NCBI GenBank assembly: GCA_038207425.1
Contig: JBBQZU010000003.1
Span: 1 to 64,000, forward strand
Source: JBBQZU01 sp038207425
GTDB taxonomy: Bacteria > Bacteroidota > Bacteroidia > Flavobacteriales_D > Cryomorphaceae
Direction of reading: 5' to 3'
Length of the DNA: 64,000 bases
Part shown: piece after piece, positions 1 to 9,619 of the stretch
Layout: each line of letters opens with the position of its first letter
How positions within the stretch are numbered: position 1 is the first letter of the stretch
Program-made: the position numbers and the translations under genes
The notes under the pieces: model-generated
The model's database searches: none
What the model was told of the DNA's origin: nothing
The model's input: only the letters and a program-made list of their open reading frames with translations

Positions 1-192
1 TTAAATATATCAGAGAGCTGCGTATATTCGTTGCCAGAGCTGGTATTTAGGATTAGTGCCAATTTATCGAACAATTAACACTAATCTACTGCATATCAGC
101 TTCATATACTCATATTATTTCGGCAATTTACCGACTGTCAATTGTTTATAAGGTATTGTCATGTACTAAGATTTTTTAATGACTTTGTTCAT

Positions 193-408
193 ATGAATTT
201 CAGACCCGAATTGCTGCCTGAATTGGTAAAAACTAAAATGCCTTTCGGAAAATACGAGGGCAGAATACTTTGCGATTTGCCGGTGTATTATCTGGAGTGG
301 TTCAAACGCACCGGTTTCCCGAAAGGAAAGCTTGGTGAGCAGCTCGAAACCATATATGAAATAAAGCTCAATGGCCTGGATTATTTGCTCGCGCCATTGA
401 AACATTGA
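193..408 (+). CDS. DUF3820 family protein
   Basis: The 71-residue product matches the DUF3820 family (Pfam name: putative quorum-sensing-regulated virulence factor). Characteristic pieces are MPFGKYEG near residue 16, the LPVYYLEWF block, FPKGKLGE, and a C-terminal NGLDYLLAPL. I chose the ATG at 193 because the family starts only a few residues before the MPFGK motif; the reading frame stays open back to 142, but the extra residues resemble nothing in the family. The gene stands alone, with a decayed region downstream. The biochemical function of the family is not established, so none is assigned. The family call is confident; the start is moderately certain. Confidence 0.8.
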   Translation: MNFRPELLPELVKTKMPFGKYEGRILCDLPVYYLEWFKRTGFPKGKLGEQLETIYEIKLNGLDYLLAPLKH

Positions 409-529
409 AATGCTGAACAATGATTTCGAATATTGCAGTATTCTTGAAAATTGGATTCGAAACACAGCGCACTGTTCCAGGTAAATATCGTTGCTAACAT
501 AATATGGCTTACATCTTCGCTCCTCAGAA

Positions 530-754
530 TCAAAGTAGCGTGGGCATAAGCGGTAATTCAGGTATTTCGTATTTTAATCGGAATTCTATGGGCACATCAC
601 TGCTCATTTCAACCGCCATGACACTTAAAGTATCCGTATCACAAATGCCATTACCTGCATTGCAGCGCCGCACGAACGAAATGAATTCGGGGACCGTGGC
701 TTGTAATAATTTCAGTGATGTATATTGAACGGAAGTCAGCAGGGAGTGCAGCAA
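530..754 (-). pseudogene. Possible remnant of a surface-adhesin repeat
   Basis: The stretch from 409 to 772 has no intact gene. On the minus strand an open frame contains a block reading approximately SFVRRCNAGNGICDTDTLSV. This resembles the VCDAGN-x-LCDTDTVxV signature of tandem Ig/cadherin-like modules in large Bacteroidota surface proteins. There is no signal peptide, no convincing start and no continuation on either side, so it would be a fragment at best. The resemblance is by eye only and could be chance. Confidence 0.25.
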
Positions 755-772
755 AATAAAAAACGAGTCAAA

Positions 773-2379
773 ATGACCGACAAACTAAAACAAAATATAC
801 TTCGGGTACCTCGCTAAAATGAGGGTACAGCCTTTACACCAGATGAGCGAAAACGTTATAGCATTGAAGGACTGTTGCCATACGCCGTAGAAAGTTTGGA
901 AACCTAGTTGATGCGGGTAAAAGAACAACTCGATCAGATAGAATTGCCAATAAACCAGTACGTCTATCTTTCCAATCTACTAGACACGAATGAAACGCTT
1001 TTTTTCAAAGCGATGATGAGTGATCCTTCACGATTTCTTCCTATTGTATATACCCCACAGTAGGTGAAGCCTGCGAAAAATTCGGGCATATTATTAGAAG
1101 ACCACGCGGTTTATTTATCACCATCAAACACGAAGGACGCATTAAGGAAATACTTCAAAATTGGCCTGTTGCTGATGTACGTTTTGCCGTTGTAACTGAT
1201 GGCAGCCGCATTCTCCGATTGGGCGATCTGGGAGTAAACGGAATGGGAAACCCTATTGGAAAATTGATACTCTATACGGCATGCGCCGGTGTGCCACCAG
1301 AATACACTTTACCCGTAATGCTCGATCTGGGTAACAATAACGAAGAATTTCTTTCAGACCCACTCTACCCAGGCATCAAAGAGCGAAGAGCCGAAGGACT
1401 TGAATATGATGAATTCATTGATGAATTTGTAGAAGCAATAACTCAGGTATTTCCCAAAATACGCATACAATGGGAAGACTTCAATGGCAATACTGCGGTG
1501 CGGATATTGGAAAAATTCCGCGACCGTATATGCACCTTTAATGGCGATATTCAGGGTACCGCCGCCATTGCTATTGCCGGTTTCATTGCGATAAGCCGAC
1601 TGCTTCACAAACCTTTCTCGGAGCAAAAATCCCTCCTTCTAGGCGCAGGTGTCGCCGCATTCGGAATTGCTGAAATGATTGTTCAAAAACTCCAGAAAGA
1701 TGGATTGAGCAAATCAGACGCCCTAAGCCGAGTACATATGTTTGATATAAATGGCTTGCTAGTGGCATCGCGCAATGATATGGCCGAATTTTAACTTCAC
1801 TTTGCCGACACCGGATTACCCTGCCACGAATTTGCTGATGCAGTGCTGCGGATCAAGCCTACGGCGATTGTTGGCGTGAGCACAGTTGGAGGAGCCTTCA
1901 ACCAAAAGGTAATTGAAAATATGAGCTCTATTAACAACAGACCAATTATATTTCCATACTCCAACCCTACATCGCATGTAAAATGTACTGCTGAGCAAGC
2001 CTGTACATGGAGCAAAGGCAAGGCAATCTTTGCAAGCGGCAGCCCGTTTGCACCTGTTACTTATCAGGGTAAAACTTTCACGCCCGGACAGGGCAATAAC
2101 GTTTTTATTTTTCCGGCAATGGGGCTGACTATCTTCGCAACCGAAGCAAAAAGAGTGACTGATGAAATGCTTATTGCCGAAGCAGTTGCTGAACAAGTTA
2201 CTGCCGATGATTTTGAAAAGGGGCTTATCTACCCCCATGTAAACGATATTGTGAAGGTATCACTCTATGCTGCAGAAAAGGTTGCCGAGTGCATTTTCGA
2301 AAATGGCCTTGCCGGGGTTGAAAGGCCTTCTGATCTAAAGGCATTTGTTCGAAGCAAAATGTATGTACCCTTGTATTAA
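773..2379 (+). pseudogene. maeA: NAD-dependent malic enzyme, broken by stops and a frameshift
   Basis: Reading through the interruptions gives a complete malic enzyme of about 535 codons, the normal size for the family, which oxidatively decarboxylates malate to pyruvate. It starts MTDKLKQNILRVPR and continues with NEGTAFTPDER, GLLPYAVE, the TPTVGEAC-type motif, the RILRLGDLGVNGMG catalytic segment, FNGDIQGTAA, a Rossmann-type LLGAGVAAFGIAE and a normal C-terminus ending at 2379. It is interrupted by TAA at 815-817, TAG at 905-907, a one-base deletion near 1055 that moves the frame from 2 to 1, and TAA at 1792-1794. The longest surviving pieces are 1219-1794 and 1843-2379. With four lesions, function is very unlikely unless the sequence itself is faulty. 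Confidence 0.93.
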
Positions 2380-2575
2380 AGTGGAATTAATTGAGAATAA
2401 AATCTTGAAGGCATTTCCTAAAATTAAATTAAATGATGCAATAAAAAATAGACTGGACAACGCCGGTATATTGATCAAATGGTAATTAATCTATTCGCTA
2501 GTATGCTTTCTCTTGAGCTTGCATGTCTTAAAGTTTTACTTTTCATTGAAACAGCCAAATACTCACACCGAAACA

Positions 2576-2735
2576 GCGTGCCTTTAGGTACGCTCCGTCT
2601 GGTATCACGGGGTTTTAGTCTCGTTGGTAGCAGGTTTACACGGCACGCACCTACGGCACGTGTGTGGCGCTCGCGTAGCTCACGCCCCCCCGGCTGCACC
2701 GGGGGTTACCACACGGAGCGTACCTAAAGGCACGC
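2576..2735. repeat. Inverted repeat pair with GC-rich central hairpin
   Basis: A 23-base arm at 2576-2598 is exactly reverse-complementary to 2713-2735. Between them, 2687-2693 and 2699-2705 form a seven-base G+C stem around CTGCA. The block is more G+C-rich than its surroundings. The arms share the core AGCGTACCTAAAGGCACGC with the tandem repeats that follow. It looks like a REP-type or palindromic intergenic element; no protein is encoded. Confidence 0.8.
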
Positions 2736-2927
2736 AAGTATTCAGGTGAACTTTTAGCTCTTTTTCAAGTGTGGTAGATACAACGTGGAGCGTTCCTAAA
2801 GGCACGCACGTATTAAGGTGAACTTTTGGCTCTTTTTCAAGTGTGGTAGATAAAGCGTGGAGCGTACCTAAAGGCACGCGCGAATTAAGGCGAATTTTCG
2901 GCCCGTGTGCAAATGTGGTGGTGGCAA
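2712..2927. repeat. 72-bp tandem repeat, about three units
   Basis: Units start at about 2712, 2784 and 2856, each exactly 72 bases apart. Each begins with a GGAGCG(T)(A/T)CCTAAAGGCACGC core and continues with a segment containing AAGGTGAACTTTTGGCTC and GTGTGGTAGATA. The first two units are near-identical and the third degenerates in its second half. The remaining sequence from 2380 to 3155 contains no gene I can support. The repeat produces an artefactual minus-strand reading frame with a recurring VPLGTL motif. Confidence 0.85.
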
Positions 2928-3155
2928 TATGTAGTGGATCAATTTGTTTGCGGTACTTTCCGCCTTGGGTTGTGCACAGCTCCAAAGGAGCTAAATGTGC
3001 TTAACTAAGGGTTTGTGACCGTGGTTAAACAACTCTTTTGAAGTGGCCACGGAGAAAATTGTCAGTTGTTCGGTGGCTCATCTTGTCATTTCATCCTTCT
3101 TATCGGTACATCGGGTAATGATGATTTTCATTTGCTTCGGTGTTGCCGCAAATTT

Positions 3156-3177
3156 GGGTCATAATTCCAAATGACCC
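3156..3177. promoter_or_regulatory. Dyad immediately before the TonB receptor start
   Basis: GGGTCAT at 3156-3162 and ATGACCC at 3171-3177 form a perfect seven-base inverted repeat ending one base before the ATG at 3178. It could be an operator for the operon or an mRNA hairpin that masks the ribosome binding site. No regulator can be named from sequence alone. Confidence 0.4.
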
Positions 3178-5346
3178 ATGAGAATGCTGATCTTATTCTT
3201 GCTGCTGCTCCTGATTCTGATTTTTCTTTTGCCGGAAAGGTCTTCGGCACAAACAAACGTATCGGGTACCGTGGTTTCAAAAGGTGACCTATCCATTCCT
3301 GGAGTGAATGTATGGATACAAGGCACCTTTGATGGCTGTTCAAGCAATACAGACGGGCGCTTTGTTTTTATAACAAGTAGGGTGGATAGTTTGGTATTGG
3401 TGGTTTCGGCAATCGGTTTTGAGTTGATCGAAGTACCACTTACTGATAAAACCGAAGATATAAAAATAATACTCAAGCCGAAAGTGAGTGAGCTCAATGC
3501 GGTTACCATCACTTCGGGCAGCATCGATATTTCCGATAAGGCGAGCGCTGTGGTGATGAAACCGCTCGACATTCTCACAACCGCAGGTGCAGTAGGCGAC
3601 ATTACCGGAGCACTGAACACCCTTCCGGGAACGGCCACTGTGGCCAATGACGGCAGGCTCTTTGTGCGCGGTGGTGATGCCACCGAGACGGCCATATTCT
3701 TTGACGGACTTCGCGTAGGTAGTGCCTATGGAACTGTTACTGCAAATTTGCCCACAAGAAACCGTTTCACTCCGGCGCTCTTTAAAGGAACTTTCTTCAG
3801 CACCGGTGGCTACTCGGCTGAGTACGGTGATGCACTTTCATCGGTGCTCGTGCTGGAAACCATTGATGAGCCCGTGCGCAACCAGACAGATATTTCGTTG
3901 ATGACGGTGGGCGGCGCAGTATCTACTACACTCACCGGCAAAAATCAATCTGTAACGGCTGATGTGGCTTACCAGGATTTGACTCCCTATCAGGAATTGG
4001 TAAAGCAGGATTTCGATTGGGAAAAAGCGCCGCAATCCTATTCCGGTCAGGTAGTGTACCGCCACAAATGGGGCGAAGATGGATTGGTGAAGGCTTTTGT
4101 ACAACTCTCGGAAAGCAAATTGGTACTTTGGCAAAAGGAGCCCGGCGACGATTCTAGGGGGCAGCGCACAGGAATCGTAAATCAATTTGCCTTCGGAAAT
4201 GTATCTTTCAAAAAACCCTTAAGTGGCAAATGTCTCGCCGAAGGTGGAATCTCAGGCAGCTTCAATGACGACCATTTTGATATTGACAGTAATCGCTATG
4301 TGAACACGGAAAATCTTATTCACATCAAACAGAAATTTACCATCTACTTCAGCGATGCCATCAAGGTGAGAATGGGTGCTGAAACTTTTATCCGTTATTA
4401 TGAGCAGAAAGATGTATTCAACGTCCAATTGCGTGGATTTGATGACCAGCGATTGGCGGCATTTACCGAAGCGGAGTGGTTTGTAAATACCAAAGTCACC
4501 CTTCGATGTGGTCTGCGCGGCGGATTTAATTTCATGACCGGCAAAGCCATACTTGAGCCAAGGTTGGCCGTGGCCTACCGCCCATATGCACAAGGTACTC
4601 TATCGGCTGCAGTTGGCACATTTAGCCAGGTTCAACATCCGGGGGTGATAATCGCTTCTCCTGAAATTACAGAAGCTTCCGCAGCGCATTTTCAAGTGAG
4701 TTTTCAGCACGAGCAAGATGGGCGCATTTTTCGGGCTGAAGCATACTATAAACCCTATGGGGGATTGGCTGTACAGACTTTTTCTCAGCAAGCCCCAACC
4801 GAAACGGAATTCGCTGCCACGGGAACGGGCGTTGCCAAAGGCTTCGACCTCTTCTACCGCGACCGCAAATCTATTTCCAATACCGATTATTGGGTAACTT
4901 ACAGCTACGTGGATAGCCGTAGACAATATGGAGCTTTTACATCTCAGGTGCAACCATCTTTTGCGCCGCAGCACAACCTTTCGGTGGTCGGAAAGTACTG
5001 GATCAGCCGGTGGAAATCGCAGCCGGGAGCCACCCTTTCAATCAACAGCGGATTCACTTACAACAATCCAAATTTGCCAGGCGAAATGGAATCAATATCA
5101 CCCGGTTTTGCCTCCCTTTCGGTAAACTGGAGCTACCTGCTAAAGCCCAATTTGATCATTCATTTCAGTTGCTCGAACATCACCGGACGCGACAATATTT
5201 TCGGGTATACCTACACCTCACAACCCGATGAACAAGGCATTTACGCAAGTAAACCCCTACAGCAACCGGCACCGAGGTTTATTTTTCTCGGGATATTCTG
5301 GACCCTTTCATCCGACAAAAATGCGAATCAACTCAACAATCTTTAA
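3178..5346 (+). CDS. TonB-dependent outer-membrane receptor with carboxypeptidase-like N-terminal domain
   Basis: The 722-residue protein has a leucine-rich signal peptide ending near SSAQ (residue 25). A carboxypeptidase-regulatory-like domain follows (about 28-105; GTVVSKGDLSIPGVNVW through DGRFVF). Next is a TonB plug domain (about 110-230; GALNTLPGTATV, LFVRGGDATETAIFFDGL, GGYSAEYGDALSSVL) and then a long beta-barrel rich in alternating aromatic residues. Members import or bind substrates at the outer membrane using TonB energy; the substrate cannot be deduced. It is shorter than SusC-type receptors and has no SusD partner. It heads a probable operon with a TPR-like protein and a LytS/LytTR pair. 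Confidence 0.9.
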   Translation: MRMLILFLLLLLILIFLLPERSSAQTNVSGTVVSKGDLSIPGVNVWIQGTFDGCSSNTDGRFVFITSRVDSLVLVVSAIGFELIEVPLTDKTEDIKIILKPKVSELNAVTITSGSIDISDKASAVVMKPLDILTTAGAVGDITGALNTLPGTATVANDGRLFVRGGDATETAIFFDGLRVGSAYGTVTANLPTRNRFTPALFKGTFFSTGGYSAEYGDALSSVLVLETIDEPVRNQTDISLMTVGGAVSTTLTGKNQSVTADVAYQDLTPYQELVKQDFDWEKAPQSYSGQVVYRHKWGEDGLVKAFVQLSESKLVLWQKEPGDDSRGQRTGIVNQFAFGNVSFKKPLSGKCLAEGGISGSFNDDHFDIDSNRYVNTENLIHIKQKFTIYFSDAIKVRMGAETFIRYYEQKDVFNVQLRGFDDQRLAAFTEAEWFVNTKVTLRCGLRGGFNFMTGKAILEPRLAVAYRPYAQGTLSAAVGTFSQVQHPGVIIASPEITEASAAHFQVSFQHEQDGRIFRAEAYYKPYGGLAVQTFSQQAPTETEFAATGTGVAKGFDLFYRDRKSISNTDYWVTYSYVDSRRQYGAFTSQVQPSFAPQHNLSVVGKYWISRWKSQPGATLSINSGFTYNNPNLPGEMESISPGFASLSVNWSYLLKPNLIIHFSCSNITGRDNIFGYTYTSQPDEQGIYASKPLQQPAPRFIFLGIFWTLSSDKNANQLNNL

Positions 5347-5374
5347 ATAACAAACAATCCAAAAACACAACACC

Positions 5375-6019
5375 ATGAAAAAGTCAGTTTTAAGTTTTCT
5401 CGTTCTCTTTTCCGCCATCAGCCTATTCGCCCAGAAAGGCGCATATGAACAAGCCATGGGCAGCGCTCTTGCACAGTTTGGACAGGCCAAAACAACTGAA
5501 GAACTCCACGCAACGGCCAATAATTTTGAGCGCATCGCAGCCACGTCAGAAGGGGAGATGTACCCAAATTATTACGCGGCGCTTGTGCTTCTCAACAGCA
5601 GTTTCCAGATAGAGACTGCCGCTGAAAAAGACAAAGCCATCGACCGCGCCATGGAGCATATCAAACAAGCCGATGCCATCTCACCCAACAACGACGAAGT
5701 AGAGGTGCTCAATGGCTATGGACTTATGGCGCGGCTTGTTGTAGACCCGGTTTCACGCGGTCAAAGCTACAGCCCACGCATCATGCAGAGTTTTGGTAAA
5801 GCCATGGCTATGAATCCAAATAACCCACGCGCCGCTGCCATGATGGCCCGTCAGGAACTTGGAACTGCACAATTTTTCGGTTCTGACACATCAAAGGCCT
5901 GTGGGCTTGCGCAAAAAAGTATTGCACTTTTTGACAAGGAAAAAACCAAAGGATTTGAACCATCATGGGGTCGCGACTTAGCCGAAGGAGTACTCGGCTC
6001 ATGCAGCAAATCAGAATAA
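5375..6019 (+). CDS. Secreted TPR-like protein
   Basis: The 214-residue product begins with a clear signal peptide (MKKSVLSFLVLFSAISLFAQ) and is otherwise helical and alanine-rich. Segments such as AMEHIKQADAISPNNDEVEVLNGYGLMAR and AMAMNPNNPRAAAMMAR have the spacing of tetratricopeptide repeats. It is predicted to be periplasmic. The gene lies 28 bases after the TonB receptor and 55 bases before the sensor kinase. This arrangement suggests it supports the receptor or helps sense its state, but no specific function is known. Confidence 0.75.
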   Translation: MKKSVLSFLVLFSAISLFAQKGAYEQAMGSALAQFGQAKTTEELHATANNFERIAATSEGEMYPNYYAALVLLNSSFQIETAAEKDKAIDRAMEHIKQADAISPNNDEVEVLNGYGLMARLVVDPVSRGQSYSPRIMQSFGKAMAMNPNNPRAAAMMARQELGTAQFFGSDTSKACGLAQKSIALFDKEKTKGFEPSWGRDLAEGVLGSCSKSE

Positions 6020-6074
6020 GCTTCAATCACGGAACCAACCCACGAACCAACATAAGTTCTAATTTAGCCAGTTC

Positions 6075-7127
6075 ATGGAATACACCATCCACCCAAAACG
6101 CACCATTCGGTTTATCCTGATAAATCTGTTTATCGCGGTGGCAGTGAGTTTATTCTTATGCTTAAAATGTTTTGGTTCGTGGGATGGTATTCTGAAAATC
6201 TGGGATGACCTGCTTTACTCATTCCTGATTTCATGCCTGATGAGCGGTGGTATCGCTTTTATTATCAAATTCTCAGGGCGAATTTACCCTTGGGTGAAGG
6301 CTCCAGTGAAGCGCTTTTTTTTCGATTTGTTTGCGGTTACCACCTACAGTTTTTTTACAAGTCTTGCGCTAGTCTCAGTATTTTCTGTATACGTGTGGCG
6401 GTTCACCACCTGGGCTGATTTTAACCTTTGGTACGCTGCGCAAAGTGCCTTGTTGCCTACCATCATCGCTTTATTTATCACGTTTATTCTTACGAGCCAG
6501 TCATTTTTGCTAGAGTGGCGGCGGGCTTCAATAGAAACTGAGCAGATGAAAAACGAGCGCTTGAAGGTGCAGTATCAAAGCCTGAAAGACCAGCTCAATC
6601 CACATTTCCTGTTCAATTCCCTCAATGTGCTGAGCAACCTGGTGTACGAAAATCCGGACACTGCCAATGCTTTTATCGAAAAACTCGCGCGCGTATACCG
6701 CTATGTACTTGATGTACAACAGGAAGAATTGGTGTCACTCGATCGTGAGATTGCTTTCGCGAAAAGCTACCTCGAATTGCAGAAAATCCGCTTTGGCGAC
6801 AAGCTGAATTTTAGCGTGGATGTAGCACCGGATTCGAAAGTTTTTATTCCACCTCTGGCTTTGCAGCTTTTGCTTGAAAATGCTTTGAAGCACAACAAAG
6901 CAACCCGTGATTCGCCGCTACAAATCAACATTTCCCGAAAGGGTGACATGCTCGTAGTGAACAATAATTTGCAGAAGCGCTCTGATGAAGCACCTGCTTC
7001 GGGCATCGGCCTGGCGAATATCCGCGAGCGGTACCGGTTTTTTACACAAGTGCCCGTTGGAATACACCAATCGACTGAGCTATTTTCAGCCGCGCTGCCA
7101 CTTATTACGAACATCTCAGGCGCATGA
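6075..7127 (+). CDS. LytS/YpdA-type sensor histidine kinase
   Basis: The 350-residue protein has four predicted membrane segments in the first 145 residues, then a His_kinase domain with the diagnostic LKDQLNPHFLFNSLN phosphoacceptor region near residue 170. The ATPase part contains LALQLLLENALKHN (N box) and SGIGLANIRERY (G box). This family phosphorylates LytTR response regulators. Its stop codon overlaps the start of the regulator gene (ATGA), so the two are translationally coupled. The ligand sensed is unknown, but linkage to the TonB receptor suggests an envelope or nutrient signal. Confidence 0.93.
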   Translation: MEYTIHPKRTIRFILINLFIAVAVSLFLCLKCFGSWDGILKIWDDLLYSFLISCLMSGGIAFIIKFSGRIYPWVKAPVKRFFFDLFAVTTYSFFTSLALVSVFSVYVWRFTTWADFNLWYAAQSALLPTIIALFITFILTSQSFLLEWRRASIETEQMKNERLKVQYQSLKDQLNPHFLFNSLNVLSNLVYENPDTANAFIEKLARVYRYVLDVQQEELVSLDREIAFAKSYLELQKIRFGDKLNFSVDVAPDSKVFIPPLALQLLLENALKHNKATRDSPLQINISRKGDMLVVNNNLQKRSDEAPASGIGLANIRERYRFFTQVPVGIHQSTELFSAALPLITNISGA

Positions 7128-7885
7128 ATCTGCTGATTGTAGAAGATGAAGAAGAAGCCGCAAAAAGACTTCGCCGAATTGTGTCTAATTTGCTACCAAA
7201 AGCTTTTGTGCACGGCCCCGTCGAATCGGTGGATGAAGCTGTGAAGTGGTTGAAATCAAACCCAACCCCCGATCTGATTTTTCTGGATATCCACCTCAGT
7301 GATGGGTTGAGTTTTGAAATTTTCGAGCGTGTGAATTCCGATGCTCCCGTCATTTTCACAACAGCCTATGATCAATATGCGATCAAGGCCTTTGAGCTCA
7401 ACAGCATTGATTATTTGCTCAAGCCGGTGGAAGAAGAGCGCCTTGGTGCTGCATTGAAAAAATTTAATTTGCGATTATTTAAGTCGCCAGCAGAACAAAT
7501 GGGTTCCCAATGGCACCGCGTGCTCAAAAGCGATTATGGATCTGTGTACAAGAAACGATTCGTGACCCGAATCGGCGACCGGATCGTAGCCATCGATACT
7601 GCCGATGTTTTGTTCGCATATTCAGAAGAAAAAGCCACCTATCTTTATACCAATCAGGGCAAAAACCACCTTGTGGATTTCAGCGTAGAGCAGCTTGAAG
7701 GAATGCTCGACCCAGCTGCATACTTTCGGCTGAACAGGAAATACCTGGCGTCCTATGACGCCATTGCGAAGATGGTGTCCTATTCTAACAGCCGCATTCG
7801 CATAGAGCTGCGCAATTGTGATGACCGCGACATCGTATTGAGCCGAGATAAGAGCAGGCTTTTTAAGGAGTGGCTCGACAGATAA
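7124..7885 (+). CDS. LytTR-family response regulator
   Basis: The 253-residue protein has an N-terminal receiver domain (MNLLIVEDEEEAAKRL, phospho-acceptor Asp in LIFLDIHLSDG near residue 50, Thr in FTTAYDQYA, Lys in YLLKPVEE). A C-terminal LytTR DNA-binding domain follows from about residue 145 (FVTRIGDRIVAIDTADVLF through FRLNRKYLASYDAI). It overlaps the kinase gene by four bases and is surely its partner. LytTR regulators often control the neighbouring operon, so autoregulation of the TonB receptor operon is plausible but not shown. Confidence 0.94.
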   Translation: MNLLIVEDEEEAAKRLRRIVSNLLPKAFVHGPVESVDEAVKWLKSNPTPDLIFLDIHLSDGLSFEIFERVNSDAPVIFTTAYDQYAIKAFELNSIDYLLKPVEEERLGAALKKFNLRLFKSPAEQMGSQWHRVLKSDYGSVYKKRFVTRIGDRIVAIDTADVLFAYSEEKATYLYTNQGKNHLVDFSVEQLEGMLDPAAYFRLNRKYLASYDAIAKMVSYSNSRIRIELRNCDDRDIVLSRDKSRLFKEWLDR

Positions 7886-8253
7886 AACACGCAAAAAGAA
7901 TGCTACGAAGAACGAGAAATGATGAAACTTTGCCTTGCGTAGCACCTACCCTTGTTCCTTCCAACATGACATTGTATACACCTAATTGACCTATTATAAA
8001 CTGAGCATCTGGCAGGTTAGAATACCGCGCTTCGCAAGAAATACATGGCTTCGCAGATAAATATGAGCTTGAGTATTTTCAGCACTTACTGCCAAATTCA
8101 ATCTTTCATTTTCTAGATATTTCAAGTGTCTATTATTGGAACTGCATGATTATTTTTTTTCTACATTCGAAGCCGGTTCAGGGGCTTTTATTTGCCACAT
8201 TAATTGATCCCGATTCCAGTTTAATAGTATTTTTAATTCTATACAATTAACCA
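7886..8253. other. Gene-free interval with a possible promoter
   Basis: No coding sequence is supported here. TACATTCG at 8162-8169 resembles the Bacteroidota -7 element (TAnnTTTG with one change) and lies 84 bases before the DUF418 gene, so it may drive that gene. A seven-base match TGCTACG/CGTAGCA near 7900-7940 has a long loop and is not called as a terminator. Confidence 0.4.
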
Positions 8254-9561
8254 ATGATAAGCGAATCAACCAATTTGCATCCTGTGCACCACAGCGATCG
8301 AATTAATTCAATTGACGCCATTCGCGGCATTGCAGTTTTGGGAATTCTCCTAATGAATATTGTTGGATTCGGGCTGCCCTACTCCTACTCTGACCCCACT
8401 ATTTCCGGTGGTGCTGATGGCTGGAATTTAAAGGTATGGTTTGCTGAAGAAATGTTCTTTGAAGGCACATTCCGCGGTTTATTTACCATGCTTTTTGGAT
8501 CGGGATTTATTTTGCTCACCTCGCGCATGGAAGCCAAAGGAGTGGGCATTGTAGTAGCCGATGTGTACTACCGTCGCACACTGTGGCTTTTGTTTTTTGG
8601 AATTATTCATTGCTACTTTCTGCTGTGGCATGGCGAGGTGCTCTATGTGTACGGATTGTTCGGACTGATGCTATTTCCCTTCAGAAATTCAAAACCGTGG
8701 CGCCTTGTAGCAGTTGGTGTTGCATTATTGGCAATGGGCACTTTCATGAATATATTTGCTTATACAGAAATTAAAGAAATTAAAGATGATGGAGTGGCCG
8801 CGCAGCAATTTCAAGCCGCAGGCGATACTCTCAGTAAAGAACAAAAAGCAGACATCGCTACATGGAAAGAAGAATTGGAAAAAAAGAGCCCGGAGAAAAT
8901 TCAGCAAACAATTGATAATATGCATAGAGGTTATTGGGGAGTATTTAAAACCAAACTTCCGGTAAATCAATATATGCAAACTACGCTGGTATATGAGCTC
9001 TGGGTATGGGATGTGCTTAGCTTCATGCTCATCGGTATGGCACTGTTCAAGTGGGGTATTTTTCAGAATGTGCGCAGGCGGCGTTTTTATATTCTCATGA
9101 TGATTGCAGGTTATGCCGTTGGTCTAACCATAAACTACTTCGAAGCAATCATTAAAATGCGCAACGGTTTCGATCCGGTGGACTTTGACCTCGCAGAAAT
9201 AACCTACCAGATAGGAAGGCTTTTTACCACCATGGGGCATATAGGGCTGTTTATGCTCTTCATCGGCTCGGGCTGGCTAGGCTGGCTTCGCGATGCGCTT
9301 GCAGCAGTTGGCAAAATGGCGCTGACAAACTACCTCCTTACATCGGTATTATGTGCATTTGTGTTTCTGGGTTTCGGTTTCGGGCTCTACGGACAGTTGC
9401 AGCGCTACCAGCTTTACTACGTAGTAGCGGGCGTATGGATTGTTCAGCTTATCATTAGCCCTGTATGGATGAAATACTTCCTGTACGGTCCGGCAGAGTG
9501 GCTTTGGCGGTCGCTTACCTATAGGAAACAGCAGCCTTTTCTGAGGACTAAGAAGGTGTAA
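8254..9561 (+). CDS. DUF418 (YeiB-like) integral membrane protein
   Basis: The 435-residue protein has the family hallmarks: INSIDAIRGIAVLGILLMNI near residue 20, the GTFRGLFTMLFGSGFILL segment near 75, and a C-terminal DUF418 block (VGKMALTNYLLTSVLCAFVF near residue 350, followed by YFLYGPAEWLWRSLTY). About ten membrane segments are visible, with a polar lysine- and glutamate-rich loop near 165-230. The family belongs to the acyltransferase-3-like membrane superfamily and is often suggested to be a transporter, without firm evidence. It is monocistronic here. Confidence 0.9.
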   Translation: MISESTNLHPVHHSDRINSIDAIRGIAVLGILLMNIVGFGLPYSYSDPTISGGADGWNLKVWFAEEMFFEGTFRGLFTMLFGSGFILLTSRMEAKGVGIVVADVYYRRTLWLLFFGIIHCYFLLWHGEVLYVYGLFGLMLFPFRNSKPWRLVAVGVALLAMGTFMNIFAYTEIKEIKDDGVAAQQFQAAGDTLSKEQKADIATWKEELEKKSPEKIQQTIDNMHRGYWGVFKTKLPVNQYMQTTLVYELWVWDVLSFMLIGMALFKWGIFQNVRRRRFYILMMIAGYAVGLTINYFEAIIKMRNGFDPVDFDLAEITYQIGRLFTTMGHIGLFMLFIGSGWLGWLRDALAAVGKMALTNYLLTSVLCAFVFLGFGFGLYGQLQRYQLYYVVAGVWIVQLIISPVWMKYFLYGPAEWLWRSLTYRKQQPFLRTKKV

Positions 9562-9619
9562 ATAATCAGACGGCGAAATTAAACAATTTCTCATATTTGT
9601 ATTTTCAAGAGAGAAACAA

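Noticed and set aside
166..465. Minus-strand frame opposite the DUF3820 gene
   Set aside because: Antisense shadow of a recognisable gene, with no motif of its own.
2380..2481. Short open stretch after the malic enzyme remnant
   Set aside because: About 34 codons without a start codon or recognisable motif; too little to call a gene fragment.
2712..2927. Regularly spaced repeats considered as a CRISPR array
   Set aside because: The whole 72-base unit is repeated, so there are no unique spacers, and no cas genes are nearby.
2680..2985. Minus-strand frame with recurring VPLGTL motif
   Set aside because: Produced entirely by the 72-bp tandem repeat; it shows no protein-like composition outside the repeat.
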